Origin: Agreia pratensis
GTDB taxonomy: Bacteria > Actinomycetota > Actinomycetes > Actinomycetales > Microbacteriaceae
NCBI RefSeq assembly: GCF_900177685.1
Contig: NZ_FXAY01000003.1
Span: forward strand, 434,001 to 498,000
Length of the DNA: 64,000 bases
Direction: 5' to 3'
A program made the position numbers and the translations under genes. This document shows, piece after piece, positions 19,463 to 33,909 of the stretch (position 1 is its first letter; the number at the start of each line of letters is the position of its first letter). A model generated the notes under the pieces. It was not told where the DNA came from, did no database searches, and saw only the letters and a program-made list of their open reading frames with translations.

Positions 19463-21532
19463 ATGGAACCCACCCGCTCCGTCCACCCCTTCGAAGTAGT
19501 CAGCGATTACACCCCAAGCGGCGACCAGCCCACCGCGATCGCCGAGCTGACGGCCCGAATCAACGCCGGCGAGACCGACGTCGTTCTCCTCGGTGCTACA
19601 GGAACGGGTAAGTCGGCTACGACGGCGTGGTTGATCGAAGCGGTGCAACGGCCCACCCTGGTGCTCGCGCACAACAAGACTCTGGCAGCCCAGCTCGCCA
19701 ACGAGTTCCGCGAACTCATGCCGAACAACGCCGTCGAGTACTTCGTCTCGTACTACGACTACTACCAGCCCGAGGCCTACGTTCCCCAGACTGACACGTT
19801 CATCGAAAAAGACAGCTCGATCAACTCGGAGGTCGAACGCCTGCGCCACTCGACAACGAACTCGCTGCTCAGCCGCCGCGACGTCGTCGTGGTGTCGACG
19901 GTCTCCTGCATCTACGGCCTCGGCACGCCCGAGCAGTACATGAACGCCATGATCGCGTTGCAGGTCGGCCAGCGCATCGACAGAGACTGGCTGATACGCA
20001 AGTTCGTCTCTATGCAGTACAACCGCAACGACATCGACTTCTCGCGCGGCAACTTCCGTGTGCGCGGCGACACGATCGAGATCATTCCCCAGTACGAAGA
20101 GCTCGCCATTCGCATCGAGATGTTCGGCGACGAGATCGAGGCTCTCTACAGCCTGCACCCGCTCACCGGCGACATCGTGCGCAAGCTCGACTCCGTCTCG
20201 GTCTTTCCTGGGTCGCACTACGTCACCGACACAGATGTGATGCAACGCGCCATCGGCACGATTCAAGACGAACTCGAACTGCGTGTCGGCCAGCTCGAGA
20301 AAGAGGGCAAGCTTCTCGAGGCCCAGCGCCTGCGCATGCGCACCACCTTCGATCTCGAGATGATGCAGCAGATCGGGTTCTGTTCCGGCATCGAGAACTA
20401 TTCCTGGCATATGGACGTCCGGCCGCCCGGCGCCGCCCCCCATTGCCTCCTCGACTATTTCCCCGACGACTTTCTCGTGGTCATCGACGAGTCGCACGTC
20501 ACCGTTCCCCAGATCGGTGCCATGTACGAGGGCGATTCGTCGCGCAAGCGCACCCTCGTAGACCACGGATTCCGTCTGCCGAGCGCACTAGACAACCGAC
20601 CGCTCAAGTGGCCGGAATTCAAGGAGAGAGTCGGCCAGACGGTGTATCTCTCGGCAACTCCGGGCAAATACGAGATGGGCATCGCCGACGGCGTCGTCGA
20701 ACAGATCATCCGCCCGACGGGACTGATCGACCCCGAGATCGTGATCAAGACCTCCACCGGGCAGATCGACGACCTGCTCGAAGAGATCCGGTTGCGTGCC
20801 AGCAGAGACGAACGCGTTCTCGTCACCACGCTCACCAAGAAGATGGCGGAGGAACTCACCGACTTCTTGGGCGAGCACGGGGTGAAGGTGCGCTACCTGC
20901 ACGCCGATGTCGATACCCTGCGCCGCGTCGAACTGCTCACCGAGCTGCGCGCCGGCCTTTACGACGTGCTCGTGGGCATCAACCTGCTGCGCGAGGGGCT
21001 CGACTTGCCCGAGGTGTCGCTTGTCGCCATCCTCGACGCCGACAAGGAGGGTTTCCTCCGATCGTCGACGTCTCTCATCCAGACCATCGGGCGGGCCGCG
21101 AGAAACGTGTCCGGTCAGGTCATCATGTACGCCGACAAGGTGACCGACTCCATGGCCTTCGCCATCAGCGAGACCACGCGCCGCCGAGAGCTGCAGGTCG
21201 CCTACAACACCGAGCACGGCATCGACCCCACACCGTTGCGCAAGCGCATCGCAGACATCACAGAGGTGCTGGCACGAGAAGGGGCCGACACGGCGCAGCT
21301 CCTGGCCGGTCGCGACAACTCCAAGAAGAAGTCGCCCACCCCCAACCTGCGCCGCGAGGGCATAGCCGCAGAGGGTGCCAACCAGCTCGAGGCCATCATC
21401 GCCGACCTCAACGAGCAGATGCTGCAGGCCGCCGGCGAACTGAAGTTCGAACTCGCGGCACGGCTGCGCGACGAGCTGGGCGACCTCAAGAAAGAACTCC
21501 GGCAGATGTCGGCGGCGGGGCACCTGTCGTAA
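19463..21532 (+). CDS. uvrB: Excinuclease ABC subunit B
   Basis: Damage-verifying helicase of nucleotide excision repair, 689 residues. Walker A GATGTGKS (about residues 48-55), the DNA-clamping beta-hairpin [10 protein letters not shown], the DESH helicase box (VVIDESHVT), the motif [12 protein letters not shown], and motif [11 protein letters not shown] are all present. The C-terminal UVR motif (about 645-680) contacts UvrC. It heads the uvrB-uvrA-uvrC series, each gene with its own signals except uvrC. Confidence 0.98.
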   Translation: MEPTRSVHPFEVVSDYTPSGDQPTAIAELTARINAGETDVVLLGATGTGKSATTAWLIEAVQRPTLVLAHNKTLAAQLANEFRELMPNNAVEYFVSYYDYYQPEAYVPQTDTFIEKDSSINSEVERLRHSTTNSLLSRRDVVVVSTVSCIYGLGTPEQYMNAMIALQVGQRIDRDWLIRKFVSMQYNRNDIDFSRGNFRVRGDTIEIIPQYEELAIRIEMFGDEIEALYSLHPLTGDIVRKLDSVSVFPGSHYVTDTDVMQRAIGTIQDELELRVGQLEKEGKLLEAQRLRMRTTFDLEMMQQIGFCSGIENYSWHMDVRPPGAAPHCLLDYFPDDFLVVIDESHVTVPQIGAMYEGDSSRKRTLVDHGFRLPSALDNRPLKWPEFKERVGQTVYLSATPGKYEMGIADGVVEQIIRPTGLIDPEIVIKTSTGQIDDLLEEIRLRASRDERVLVTTLTKKMAEELTDFLGEHGVKVRYLHADVDTLRRVELLTELRAGLYDVLVGINLLREGLDLPEVSLVAILDADKEGFLRSSTSLIQTIGRAARNVSGQVIMYADKVTDSMAFAISETTRRRELQVAYNTEHGIDPTPLRKRIADITEVLAREGADTAQLLAGRDNSKKKSPTPNLRREGIAAEGANQLEAIIADLNEQMLQAAGELKFELAARLRDELGDLKKELRQMSAAGHLS

Positions 21533-21668
21533 GCGGCGAGGTGACCGACTCGAGAGGGGCGCACGGTGGCGCGGGTGTCGAGCACCCTGCTCCTCCTCGA
21601 GGCGTAGCACAGTCGCTCGAGTCCGCACGCCGTCAGCGGAACAGGGACCGAGTGTCGGTGGCCGCACA

Positions 21669-21674
21669 TAGACT
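21669..21674 (+). promoter_or_regulatory. -10 element, leaderless start of uvrA
   Basis: TAGACT, 6 nt before the GTG at 21681. It lies in a 148-base gap after uvrB that otherwise shows nothing recognisable. Confidence 0.6.
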
Positions 21675-21680
21675 TTCGAG

Positions 21681-24548
<2,868 letters not shown>

Positions 24549-24550
24549 AC

Positions 24551-26452
24551 ATGGCACGAACCTCTCCAGACACGGTTCCCTACCGCCCGAAAGCGGGGGA
24601 GATCCCCACCCAGCCGGGGGTCTACCGCTTCCGTGATGCAACCGGTCGGGTGCTCTATGTGGGCAAAGCGCAGAACCTGCGCGCCCGACTGAGCAACTAC
24701 TTCGCGCCTCTCCGCAGCCTTCACGAGCGCACGCGGCGCATGGTCACCACGGCGGCGTCAGTGGAGTGGACCGTCGTGGGCAGCGATGTCGAGGCTCTGC
24801 AGCTCGAGTACACGTGGATCAAGGAGTTCGACCCGCCGTTCAACGTCAAGTTCCGCGACGACAAGACCTACCCGTTTATGGCCATCACCCTCGCCGACGA
24901 GGCCCCACGCGTCATCGTCACCCGAAACACGCGCATTCCGGGCGCGCGCTACTTCGGCCCCTACCCGAAGATCTGGGCCGTGCGCGAGACGATCGAGCTC
25001 ATGGTCAAGGCGTTCCCTATTCGCACCTGCTCCGACTCGAGCTACAAGAAGGCCATGCAGTCCGGCCGTCCGTGCTTTCCCGGGCAGATCGGCCGCTGCG
25101 GGGGACCGTGTTCGCACAAGGTGACGGTCGAAGAGCACAGGGCCATCGTCGACGACTTCGTGGCGTTCATGGCCGGGGGAGACAATCGCTTCGTCACAGA
25201 GGTCACCCGCAAGATGAAAGAGGCGGCAGCCGAGCAGCGGTATGAGGCGGCTGCAACGTACCGCGACCAGCTGCAGGCACTCGAGGCGGTTCTCGAAAAG
25301 AGCGCCGTCGTGCTGAGCGACAACCTCGACACCGATCTGTTCGGTGTCGAACACGACGAGCTGGCGGCCGCAGTTCAGCAGTTCATCGTTCGCGGTGGCC
25401 GCATTCGCGGTGTTCGGGCCTGGGTCGTCGACAAAGAACTCGACCTCACGACAGCCGAGCTTGTCGATTCCATCCTGCAGGCAGCCTACGACGGCACGAC
25501 CGTCCCGCCGCGCGAGATCATCGTGCCCGAGCTGCCCGAAGACAAGGCCGAGCTCGAGACGTGGCTCGGCACCCGGCGAGACAAAGGCAAAGTCAGCCTC
25601 CGCACCGCGCAGCGAGGCGAGAAAGCGGCATTGATGCAGACGGCGAGGGTCAACGCCATGAATGCCCTCCAGCTCTACAAGACCAGACGCAGCGCCGACT
25701 TCGTCGCACGCAGTCAGGCCATGACCGACATCCAAGACGCGCTCGGCATGCCAGACGCGCCGCTGCGCATGGAGTGCTTCGACGTATCCCACCTCGGCGG
25801 CACGAACATCGTCGCATCGATGGTCGTCTTCGAAGACGGGCTTCCCCGAAAAGACCAGTACCGCCGGTTCACCATCGCCGAGTCCACCGACGATACCGAC
25901 TCGATTCACCAGGTCGTCACGAGACGGCTCGCCTATCTGCGCGAGGGAACCGAACGAAGCGAGTCCGACTCCGCCTCGAAGAAGTTCTCGTACCCGCCCA
26001 ATCTCCTCGTGGTCGACGGTGGACAGCCGCAAGTACAGGCCGCCGCCCGGGCTCTTCGCGAGTCCGGCGTCGAGGGCATCTTCCTGTGCGGGCTGGCCAA
26101 ACGACTCGAAGAGATCTGGCTTCCCGACAGCGACTTCCCTGTGATCCTGCCGCGAGGCAGCGAGGCGCTCTTCATGTTGCAACGCCTGCGCGACGAGGCT
26201 CACCGCTTCGCGATCATCCATCAGCGCACGAGGCGCAAGCGCGACATCGCCTCGGTCCTCGGCGAGATTCCGGGCCTCGGGCCGAGTCGGGTCAAGCGGC
26301 TGCTCACCCATTTCGGCTCGGTGTCGCAATTGCGTCAGGCGAAACCGGATGCGATCGCCGCGGTTCGCGGAGTGGGCCCGGGGCTGGCGCAGACGGTTTT
26401 CGCGCACCTCCACCCAGACTCCGCGGCTCCGGTCGCTGAGCCTCGCCGGTAG
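24551..26452 (+). CDS. uvrC: Excinuclease ABC subunit C
   Basis: Dual-incision endonuclease of nucleotide excision repair, 633 residues from ATG at 24551. In order: GIY-YIG nuclease (GVYRF...[13 protein letters not shown], about 17-95), Cys-rich segment, UVR motif ([20 protein letters not shown]), RNase H-like endonuclease domain ([12 protein letters not shown] with the catalytic Asp) and C-terminal tandem HhH ([23 protein letters not shown]). It follows uvrA by 2 bases and so is likely co-transcribed and coupled. Confidence 0.97.
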   Translation: MARTSPDTVPYRPKAGEIPTQPGVYRFRDATGRVLYVGKAQNLRARLSNYFAPLRSLHERTRRMVTTAASVEWTVVGSDVEALQLEYTWIKEFDPPFNVKFRDDKTYPFMAITLADEAPRVIVTRNTRIPGARYFGPYPKIWAVRETIELMVKAFPIRTCSDSSYKKAMQSGRPCFPGQIGRCGGPCSHKVTVEEHRAIVDDFVAFMAGGDNRFVTEVTRKMKEAAAEQRYEAAATYRDQLQALEAVLEKSAVVLSDNLDTDLFGVEHDELAAAVQQFIVRGGRIRGVRAWVVDKELDLTTAELVDSILQAAYDGTTVPPREIIVPELPEDKAELETWLGTRRDKGKVSLRTAQRGEKAALMQTARVNAMNALQLYKTRRSADFVARSQAMTDIQDALGMPDAPLRMECFDVSHLGGTNIVASMVVFEDGLPRKDQYRRFTIAESTDDTDSIHQVVTRRLAYLREGTERSESDSASKKFSYPPNLLVVDGGQPQVQAAARALRESGVEGIFLCGLAKRLEEIWLPDSDFPVILPRGSEALFMLQRLRDEAHRFAIIHQRTRRKRDIASVLGEIPGLGPSRVKRLLTHFGSVSQLRQAKPDAIAAVRGVGPGLAQTVFAHLHPDSAAPVAEPRR

Positions 26453-26455
26453 GCT
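26450..26455 (+). promoter_or_regulatory. Possible rapZ promoter -10 element
   Basis: TAGGCT whose TAG is the uvrC stop codon. It would start transcription near 26462, giving a 33-nt leader with GAAGAAGG before the rapZ ATG. Confidence 0.45.
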
Positions 26456-26494
26456 AGACGTTCACCCGACTGCACTGAAGAAGAAGGCGACCCC

Positions 26495-27370
26495 ATGACT
26501 GACGATCCACTTCCCCAAGAAGTGCTGATAGTCACAGGGATGTCGGGGGCCGGGCGATCAACGGTCGCCAATGCCCTCGAAGACCTGGGCTGGTACGTCG
26601 TCGACAATCTGCCCCCGCAGATGCTGAGGCCCCTGGTCGATCTCGCAGAGAAGGCCGGATCGACACTTCCTCGGATCGCCGCCGTCGTCGATGTGCGCGG
26701 CCGCGATTTCTTCGGCGATCTGCAGGAGATCATCCACTCGCTCCGTGACGGCAGCCAGCTCCGGGTTCTCTTCCTCGAGGCGACCGACTCGGCTCTCGTC
26801 AGGCGATTCGAACAGGTACGACGTCCGCATCCGCTGCAGGGCGACGGCACTCTGCTCGACGGCATCGAGCGCGAACGCGTACGACTCCACCCGATCCGCG
26901 AGTCCAGCGACATGGTGATCGATACCTCCGATCTCAACATCCACCAGCTCGCAACACGCATCGCCGAGGGGTTCTCGACCACCGACACTCCTGGCGTTCA
27001 GGTCACGCTGATGAGCTTCGGCTTCAAGTACGGCACGCCGACAGATGTCGATTCGATCGCCGATGCCCGCTTCCTGCCGAACCCGTTCTGGATTCCGGAA
27101 CTGCGTGCTCACACAGGACTCGACCCCGAGGTCAGCGACTACGTGCTTGCTCAAGAGGGCGCGTCCGAGTTCCTCGAGTCCTATGCGGCCTCTCTCAAGC
27201 CCGTTCTCGCCGGTTACCAGCGCGAGAACAAACGACACGCCACGATGGCCATCGGGTGCACGGGCGGCAAACACCGTTCTGTGGCCCTCACTCGAGCTCT
27301 CGCCACTCGGCTCGCGTCCTACCCGGGCGTCGTCGTCAACGTCAAACATCGCGACCTCGGCCGCGAATAA
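26495..27370 (+). CDS. rapZ: RNase adapter / nucleotide-binding protein RapZ (YvcJ)
   Basis: P-loop protein of 291 residues with Walker A GMSGAGRST (about residues 14-22) and the C-terminal signature GCTGGKHRSV. In enterobacteria RapZ guides RNase E to GlmZ RNA; in Gram-positives the role is linked to cell wall and development and is less clear. Start is ATG at 26495 after GAAGAAGG. In most actinobacteria yvcK separates rapZ and whiA; here whiA follows after only 70 bases. Confidence 0.95.
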   Translation: MTDDPLPQEVLIVTGMSGAGRSTVANALEDLGWYVVDNLPPQMLRPLVDLAEKAGSTLPRIAAVVDVRGRDFFGDLQEIIHSLRDGSQLRVLFLEATDSALVRRFEQVRRPHPLQGDGTLLDGIERERVRLHPIRESSDMVIDTSDLNIHQLATRIAEGFSTTDTPGVQVTLMSFGFKYGTPTDVDSIADARFLPNPFWIPELRAHTGLDPEVSDYVLAQEGASEFLESYAASLKPVLAGYQRENKRHATMAIGCTGGKHRSVALTRALATRLASYPGVVVNVKHRDLGRE

Positions 27371-27440
27371 CACCGGCCGCCGCGCTGGGACGCCACAAGC
27401 ATCCCTCGCGACATCGGCCGCACGAACGAATGGATAGAGA

Positions 27441-28418
27441 TTGGCTCTCACTGCCGATGTCAAAGAAGAACTGACCCGCGTCGTCGCCAAGAAGACGACG
27501 CTCAGGGCCGCCGAACTGGCGACCATCCTGCGCTTCTCCGGTGGACTTCACCTGATTTCGAACCGCATAGCGATCGAGTCCGAACTCGACACCCCCGATC
27601 TGGTGAAGCGCGTGCGCCGCGATCTCGCCGAACTCTACGGAATCAGGGGAGAGGTGTCGCACGTCTCCGCCTCCGGAGCCAAACGCACGGGCACGTATCT
27701 CGTGCGCGTCATCGAGGGCGGCGAGACGCTCGCCAGACAGACCGGGTTATTGGATGCGCGTCGTCGGCCGATCCGCGGCCTTCCGAACCGGCTCACCACG
27801 GGCTCCCAAGAGGAGCTCTCCGCCGTGTGGCGGGGCGCATTCCTCGCCAACGGAACGCTCACCGACCCCGGAAGGTCGGCGGCTCTCGAGATCACCTGTC
27901 CCGGAAACGAATCCGCGATGGCCTTGGTCGGAGCTGCGGCGCGACTCCACGTGCAAGCGAAGGCGCGCGAGGTCAGGGGCGTGCATCGCGTCGTCATTCG
28001 CGACGGTGAGGCCATAGCCCGCATGCTCTCGCTGATGGGCGCCGCCGACGCTGTCTCCCGATGGGAAGACCTGCGCCAGCGCCGCGAGGTTCGTGCGACG
28101 GCGAACCGACTCGTCAACTTCGACGACGCCAACCTCCGCCGCTCGGCGCAGGCTGCCGTCGCTGCGTGCTCCCGAGTGGAGCGCGCGCTCGAGATCCTCG
28201 GACCGGATGTTCCGCCCCATCTGAAGTACGCGGGCGATCTGCGTCTGAACTTCAGAGACTCGAGTCTCGACGAACTGGGACATCACGCCGACCCGCCCAT
28301 GACCAAAGATGCGATCGCCGGGCGCATCCGCCGCCTTCTCGCGATGGCCGACAAGCAGGCGACCGATCTGGGCATCCCGGGTACCGATGCGAACCTGCCC
28401 CCGGATCTCGACGACTGA
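27441..28418 (+). CDS. whiA: Sporulation/cell division regulator WhiA
   Basis: DNA-binding regulator of 325 residues beginning at a TTG (27441) that gives the conserved [15 protein letters not shown]-terminus. The N-terminal two-thirds is the inactive LAGLIDADG-like fold ([28 protein letters not shown]), and the C-terminus is a helix-turn-helix ([23 protein letters not shown]). In sporulating actinomycetes WhiA controls septation genes; in non-sporulating relatives it is linked to cell division. Confidence 0.95.
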   Translation: MALTADVKEELTRVVAKKTTLRAAELATILRFSGGLHLISNRIAIESELDTPDLVKRVRRDLAELYGIRGEVSHVSASGAKRTGTYLVRVIEGGETLARQTGLLDARRRPIRGLPNRLTTGSQEELSAVWRGAFLANGTLTDPGRSAALEITCPGNESAMALVGAAARLHVQAKAREVRGVHRVVIRDGEAIARMLSLMGAADAVSRWEDLRQRREVRATANRLVNFDDANLRRSAQAAVAACSRVERALEILGPDVPPHLKYAGDLRLNFRDSSLDELGHHADPPMTKDAIAGRIRRLLAMADKQATDLGIPGTDANLPPDLDD

Positions 28419-28481
28419 GATATTCGTCGGAGCGATACCGAGACGACAGGAAGTTTTCAGGGCCCTGTCCGTTGACCTCAG

Positions 28482-28487
28482 TAGACT
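28482..28487 (+). promoter_or_regulatory. sodA promoter -10 element
   Basis: TAGACT about 60 bases before the sodA ATG. Transcription from near 28494 would give a leader with a good GAGGAG ribosome site. Confidence 0.45.
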
Positions 28488-28547
28488 GATCAGGTCACTC
28501 ACAGCCGTCCGGGTTCTCCGAACGGCGCCTTATTCGAGGAGATATCA

Positions 28548-30273
<1,726 letters not shown>

Positions 30274-30288
30274 TACGAGGAATCCACT

Positions 30289-31500
30289 GTGACTCTGCGC
30301 ACTCTGGATTCGCTCGGTTCCCTCACGGGAAAACGCGTCCTCGTTCGGTGTGACCTCAATGTTCCGTTGAAAGACGGGGTCATCACCGACGACGGGCGCG
30401 TTCGAGCGTCTCTGGCAACAATCAACGCCCTGGTCACCCAGGGCGCCCGGGTAATCCTCCTCAGCCACCTCGGTCGGCCAGACGGTGCACCCGATCCCCA
30501 GTACAGCCTCGAGCCGGTCGCTCTGCGACTCTCGGAGCTTCTCGGCAAGCCCGTCGCCTTCGCCGGCGACACGGTCGGCGTGAGTGCTCGCGAAACTGTC
30601 GATTCACTCGCCGACGGCGACGTCGCCCTGCTCGAAAACCTGCGGTTCAACGCAGCGGAGACCAGCAAGAACGAAGACGAGAGAGCGTCGTTCGCGGCCC
30701 AGCTCGCCGAGTTCGGAGACGCTTTCGTCTCCGACGGTTTCGGTGTGGTCCATCGCAAGCAGGCAAGCGTCTACGAGCTGGCGTCCGCTCTTCCCAGCGC
30801 GGCCGGCCTCCTCATCGCTGCAGAACTCGACGTACTCGAGAAGCTGACAGAGAACCCGGCTCGGCCGTACACGGTCGTGCTCGGCGGTTCGAAGGTCTCA
30901 GACAAGCTCGGCGTCATCGGCCACCTGCTTCCCAAGGTCGACACCCTGCTCATCGGTGGAGGAATGCTGTTCACATTCCTCGCCGCTCAGGGCTTCCGAG
31001 TGGGCGGCAGCCTGCTCGAGAGCGACCAGATCGACACGGTCAAGGGCTACTTGGCAGAGGCGAAGGAACGCGGTATTCGCATCGTCTTGCCGACCGACGT
31101 CGTCGTGGCATCCAAATTCGGCGCCGATGCAGAGCACACCATCACCAGTGCCGAATCGATCGAGGAGACGCCGTTCGGTCAGACCGGTCTCGGACTGGAT
31201 ATCGGTCCGGAGACGGGAGCGGAGTTCGCACGAATCATCGCTGAGTCCAAGACGGTCTTCTGGAACGGACCCATGGGCGTCTTCGAGCTCGCACCGTTCG
31301 CGGAAGGCACCCGTGCCGTCGCCGAAGCACTGACCCGTGTCGATGGCCTCGGTGTCGTCGGTGGCGGAGATTCTGCAGCCGCTGTCAGGGCGCTCGGCTT
31401 CAGCGACGATCAGTTCGGCCATATTTCAACTGGTGGCGGTGCAAGTCTCGAGTTCCTCGAAGGCAAGCGCCTGCCCGGACTGGAGGTCCTCGGATGGTAA
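30289..31500 (+). CDS. pgk: Phosphoglycerate kinase
   Basis: Glycolytic kinase making ATP from 1,3-bisphosphoglycerate; 403 residues. N-terminal substrate motif VRCDLNVPL, LLSHLGRP and the C-terminal nucleotide site GGGDSAAAV and STGGGASLEFLEGK are intact. GTG start with GAGG upstream. Its stop overlaps the start of tpiA by 7 bases. Confidence 0.97.
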   Translation: MTLRTLDSLGSLTGKRVLVRCDLNVPLKDGVITDDGRVRASLATINALVTQGARVILLSHLGRPDGAPDPQYSLEPVALRLSELLGKPVAFAGDTVGVSARETVDSLADGDVALLENLRFNAAETSKNEDERASFAAQLAEFGDAFVSDGFGVVHRKQASVYELASALPSAAGLLIAAELDVLEKLTENPARPYTVVLGGSKVSDKLGVIGHLLPKVDTLLIGGGMLFTFLAAQGFRVGGSLLESDQIDTVKGYLAEAKERGIRIVLPTDVVVASKFGADAEHTITSAESIEETPFGQTGLGLDIGPETGAEFARIIAESKTVFWNGPMGVFELAPFAEGTRAVAEALTRVDGLGVVGGGDSAAAVRALGFSDDQFGHISTGGGASLEFLEGKRLPGLEVLGW

Positions 31501-32294
31501 GTGTCGGTCAGAAACAGAACAGAACGCCGCTCATCGCGGGCAACTGGAAGATGAACCTCGATCATCTCCAAGCGATCGCATTCGTGCAGAAGCTCGCGTG
31601 GAGTCTGAAAGACGCGGGACACAACTTCGCCGATGTCGAGGCTGCGATTTTTCCGCCCTTCACCGATCTGCGTAGCGTGCAGACGCTCGTCTCCGCAGAC
31701 AAGCTCGAGCTCGCCTACGGCGCGCAAGACGTGTCGCAGCACGCAAGCGGCGCTTATACCGGCGAGATCTCCGGTTCGTTCCTGAAGCAGCTCGACTGCC
31801 GCTACGTCATCATCGGGCACTCCGAGCGCCGCACTCTGCACGCAGAGACCGACGAGATCGTTGCGGCCAAGACCGCTGCGGCGATCGCCAACGGCATCGT
31901 TCCGATCATCTGCGTCGGTGAGACTGCAGATGATCTCGAGAATCACGGCCCGTCGGCCGTGCCGGTCGCGCAGCTGACGGCGGCGCTGTCCTCGGTGCAG
32001 TCGGCATCGGACATCGTGGTGGCCTACGAGCCCGTCTGGGCGATCGGGTCGGGACAGGCGGCTACGCCGGAGCAGGCGGAGGCAGTCTGCGCCGCCCTGC
32101 GCGGTGTGCTCGAGTCCGCACTCGGCTCAGACGTCGCGGCGAAGACGCGGATCCTCTACGGAGGGTCGGTCAAGTCGACGAACATCGGTGGTTTCATGAA
32201 GCAGCCGAACGTCGACGGTGCTCTCGTCGGCGGCGCGAGCCTCGACCTGGCCGAGTTCGCCAGCATCATCCGGTACCAGAAGCACGCCTTCTAG
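31494..32294 (+). CDS. tpiA: Triose-phosphate isomerase
   Basis: Interconverts dihydroxyacetone phosphate and glyceraldehyde 3-phosphate; 266 residues. Catalytic Lys in AGNWKMN, His in IGHSERR, Glu in YEPVWAIGSGQ, and phosphate loop YGGSVKSTN are all present. ATG at 31494 lies inside the pgk stop region, so translation is coupled. A U-tract hairpin follows. Confidence 0.97.
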   Translation: MVSVGQKQNRTPLIAGNWKMNLDHLQAIAFVQKLAWSLKDAGHNFADVEAAIFPPFTDLRSVQTLVSADKLELAYGAQDVSQHASGAYTGEISGSFLKQLDCRYVIIGHSERRTLHAETDEIVAAKTAAAIANGIVPIICVGETADDLENHGPSAVPVAQLTAALSSVQSASDIVVAYEPVWAIGSGQAATPEQAEAVCAALRGVLESALGSDVAAKTRILYGGSVKSTNIGGFMKQPNVDGALVGGASLDLAEFASIIRYQKHAF

Positions 32295-32302
32295 GCATCT
32301 CG

Positions 32303-32330
32303 AAAGGCCGGCCCATCAGGGCCGGCCTTT
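32303..32330 (+). terminator. Intrinsic terminator after tpiA
   Basis: A perfect 12-bp stem (32303-32314 with 32319-32330), ATCA loop and a short T run ending the gap-pgk-tpiA unit. Confidence 0.9.
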
Positions 32331-32376
32331 TGTGCGCCGATGCAAGTCATGGTGCGTCACAGCGGCAACGTACAGG

Positions 32377-32382
32377 TATAAT
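32377..32382 (+). promoter_or_regulatory. secG promoter -10 element
   Basis: Exact TATAAT hexamer preceded by GG. Transcription from near 32388 would give secG a leader of about 47 nt with GAGAGG. Confidence 0.65.
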
Positions 32383-32434
32383 TGACGTTGGTCTGACTTC
32401 ACACCGGTCGGCCATCATTCTTGAGAGGCAATTC

Positions 32435-32686
32435 GTGCAGATCCTTCAGGTCGTTCTACAGGTGCTGCTCGGTATCACGAGCCTCCTTCTGACCCTCCTC
32501 ATCCTTCTTCACCGCGGTCGCGGCGGGGGTCTCTCCGACATGTTCGGCGGAGGTGTCACCTCGAACCTCGGTGCCTCCGGCGTCGCGGAGCGCAACCTTA
32601 ACCGCATCACCGTGATTCTCGGCCTCATCTGGGTCACGTGCATCGTGGTCCTCGGCCTCATCACCAAATTCGATACCGGAATCTAG
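32435..32686 (+). CDS. secG: Preprotein translocase subunit SecG
   Basis: Small membrane subunit of the SecYEG channel, 83 residues from GTG at 32435. Two hydrophobic helices (about 5-25 and 58-78) flank the conserved RGRGGGLSDMFGGG loop. A longer open frame upstream is not conserved. rbpA starts 9 bases after its stop, making a two-gene unit. Confidence 0.93.
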   Translation: MQILQVVLQVLLGITSLLLTLLILLHRGRGGGLSDMFGGGVTSNLGASGVAERNLNRITVILGLIWVTCIVVLGLITKFDTGI

Positions 32687-32695
32687 GAGAACCCC

Positions 32696-33061
32696 GTGGC
32701 TTCAGGCGGCAGTGCAATTCGTGGGTCCCGGGTGGGCGCAGGCCCGATGGGCGAACAGGATCGGGGCTTCCACGCCGATCGCATCAAGGTCTCCTACTGG
32801 GACGCCCTAGGCAACGAGACAGTAAAGTACTTCGCGGCGACGCTGCCCGAAGAAGAGATTCCCGAGACCATCGACTGCCCGTCGTCCGGTCTTCCGGCCG
32901 GCCGCGACAAAGAGAACCCGCCCTCGGTGGTCAAGCTCGAGCCCTACAAGACGCACCTGGCCTATGTCAAAGAGCGTCGCACCGAAGAAGAGGCTGCGCA
33001 GCTTCTCGAAGACGCGCTGACGCAGCTTCGCGCGAGACGCGGCACGACGACGGCCTCATAG
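32696..33061 (+). CDS. rbpA: RNA polymerase-binding protein RbpA
   Basis: Actinobacterial transcription activator of 121 residues that binds RNA polymerase and the principal sigma factor. The N-terminal tail, the core domain with IDCPSSGLPAG, and a basic linker leading to the C-terminal sigma-interacting helices (THLAYVKERRTEEEA) match the family. GTG start follows AGGAG. Ends at an unusually long hairpin shared with the opposing pgl. Confidence 0.93.
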   Translation: MASGGSAIRGSRVGAGPMGEQDRGFHADRIKVSYWDALGNETVKYFAATLPEEEIPETIDCPSSGLPAGRDKENPPSVVKLEPYKTHLAYVKERRTEEEAAQLLEDALTQLRARRGTTTAS

Positions 33062-33073
33062 CTCCTCGCATAG

Positions 33074-33130
33074 GCATAGACAACGAGAAAGCCCCCTGGC
33101 AGTGCCAGGGGGCTTTCTCGTTGTCTATGC
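33074..33130. terminator. Bidirectional terminator, 27-bp perfect stem
   Basis: A 27-base left arm (33074-33100) is exactly complementary to 33104-33130 with a 3-base loop. It lies between the stops of rbpA (+) and pgl (-). AGAAAG and CTTTCT runs in the arms give T-rich ends on both strands. Confidence 0.9.
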
Positions 33131-33135
33131 CCAGA

Positions 33136-33906
33136 TCAGTAGTAGGTGGGCGTGATCAGGTACTCCGGCACCTCGGATGCCGCATCCTTGTCGACGAAGA
33201 AGACGGTACGACGGCGTCCTTCTGCACCCGCAACAGGAACCTCGTCGGTGCTGGCGCCAGCGAGGGCGAGGCCGAGCGCCGACGCCTTGTCCGATCCCGC
33301 AAGAACGAGCCAGATCCGATCCGAGGACCTGATCACCGGCAGCGTGAGACTCAGGCGCTGCGGCGGAGGCTTGGGGGATTCCCTCACCGCAACCACCGTG
33401 GCGCCGGTCACACGAACCGCTTCCTGGCCGGGGAACAGCGACGCGATGTGCCCGTCCGGACCGACTCCGAGAAAGGTGATGTCGAACTTCGGATAGTCCT
33501 TGCCATCGCCTGCCTCGAGGAGCTCGAGCGCGTACGCCGCAGCAGCCTCGTCGATGTCTGCGATGTCGTCAGTCGACGGGAACGGGTGCACCTGAGAAGC
33601 GGGCACATCGATGTGGTCGAGCAACGCCTCGCGCGCTTGCAGTTCGTTGCGCTCGGGGTCGTTCCGAGAGACGAATCGTTCGTCGCCCCACCAGAAACTC
33701 ACCCGATTCCAGTCGACGCTGTCTCTGGCAGGCGAGGCGTTGATGGCGGCCAGCACAGCGGTACCGACGGAGCCGCCCGTCAGAACGACGTTGACTGCAT
33801 CGCGGTCCTCGAGCAGGTCGATGGTCTTGGTGATGAATCGCGCCGCCACAGATCCCGACAGAGAAGCCTTGTCGGGATGGATCAGCACGCGGCGTTCGTT
33901 CGTCAT
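33136..33906 (-). CDS. pgl: 6-phosphogluconolactonase
   Basis: Hydrolyses 6-phosphogluconolactone in the oxidative pentose phosphate pathway; 256 residues of the DevB/SOL type. Motifs VVLTGGSVG, FWWGDERFV and FLGVGPDGHIASLFPG are typical. It is the third gene of zwf-opcA-pgl on the minus strand, 3 bases after opcA. Confidence 0.95.
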   Translation of the reverse strand: MTNERRVLIHPDKASLSGSVAARFITKTIDLLEDRDAVNVVLTGGSVGTAVLAAINASPARDSVDWNRVSFWWGDERFVSRNDPERNELQAREALLDHIDVPASQVHPFPSTDDIADIDEAAAAYALELLEAGDGKDYPKFDITFLGVGPDGHIASLFPGQEAVRVTGATVVAVRESPKPPPQRLSLTLPVIRSSDRIWLVLAGSDKASALGLALAGASTDEVPVAGAEGRRRTVFFVDKDAASEVPEYLITPTYY

Positions 33907-33909
33907 CGC

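Noticed and set aside
18207-19499. 430-codon plus-strand frame
   Set aside because: It covers pfkA on the other strand and has no motif; pfkA is intact with all catalytic residues.
24758-26413. 551-codon minus-strand frame
   Set aside because: Antisense shadow of uvrC, no domain, no start signal.
28472-28487. TTGACC close to TAGACT upstream of sodA as a -35/-10 pair
   Set aside because: Spacing is only 4 bases; TTGACC cannot be the -35 for that -10.
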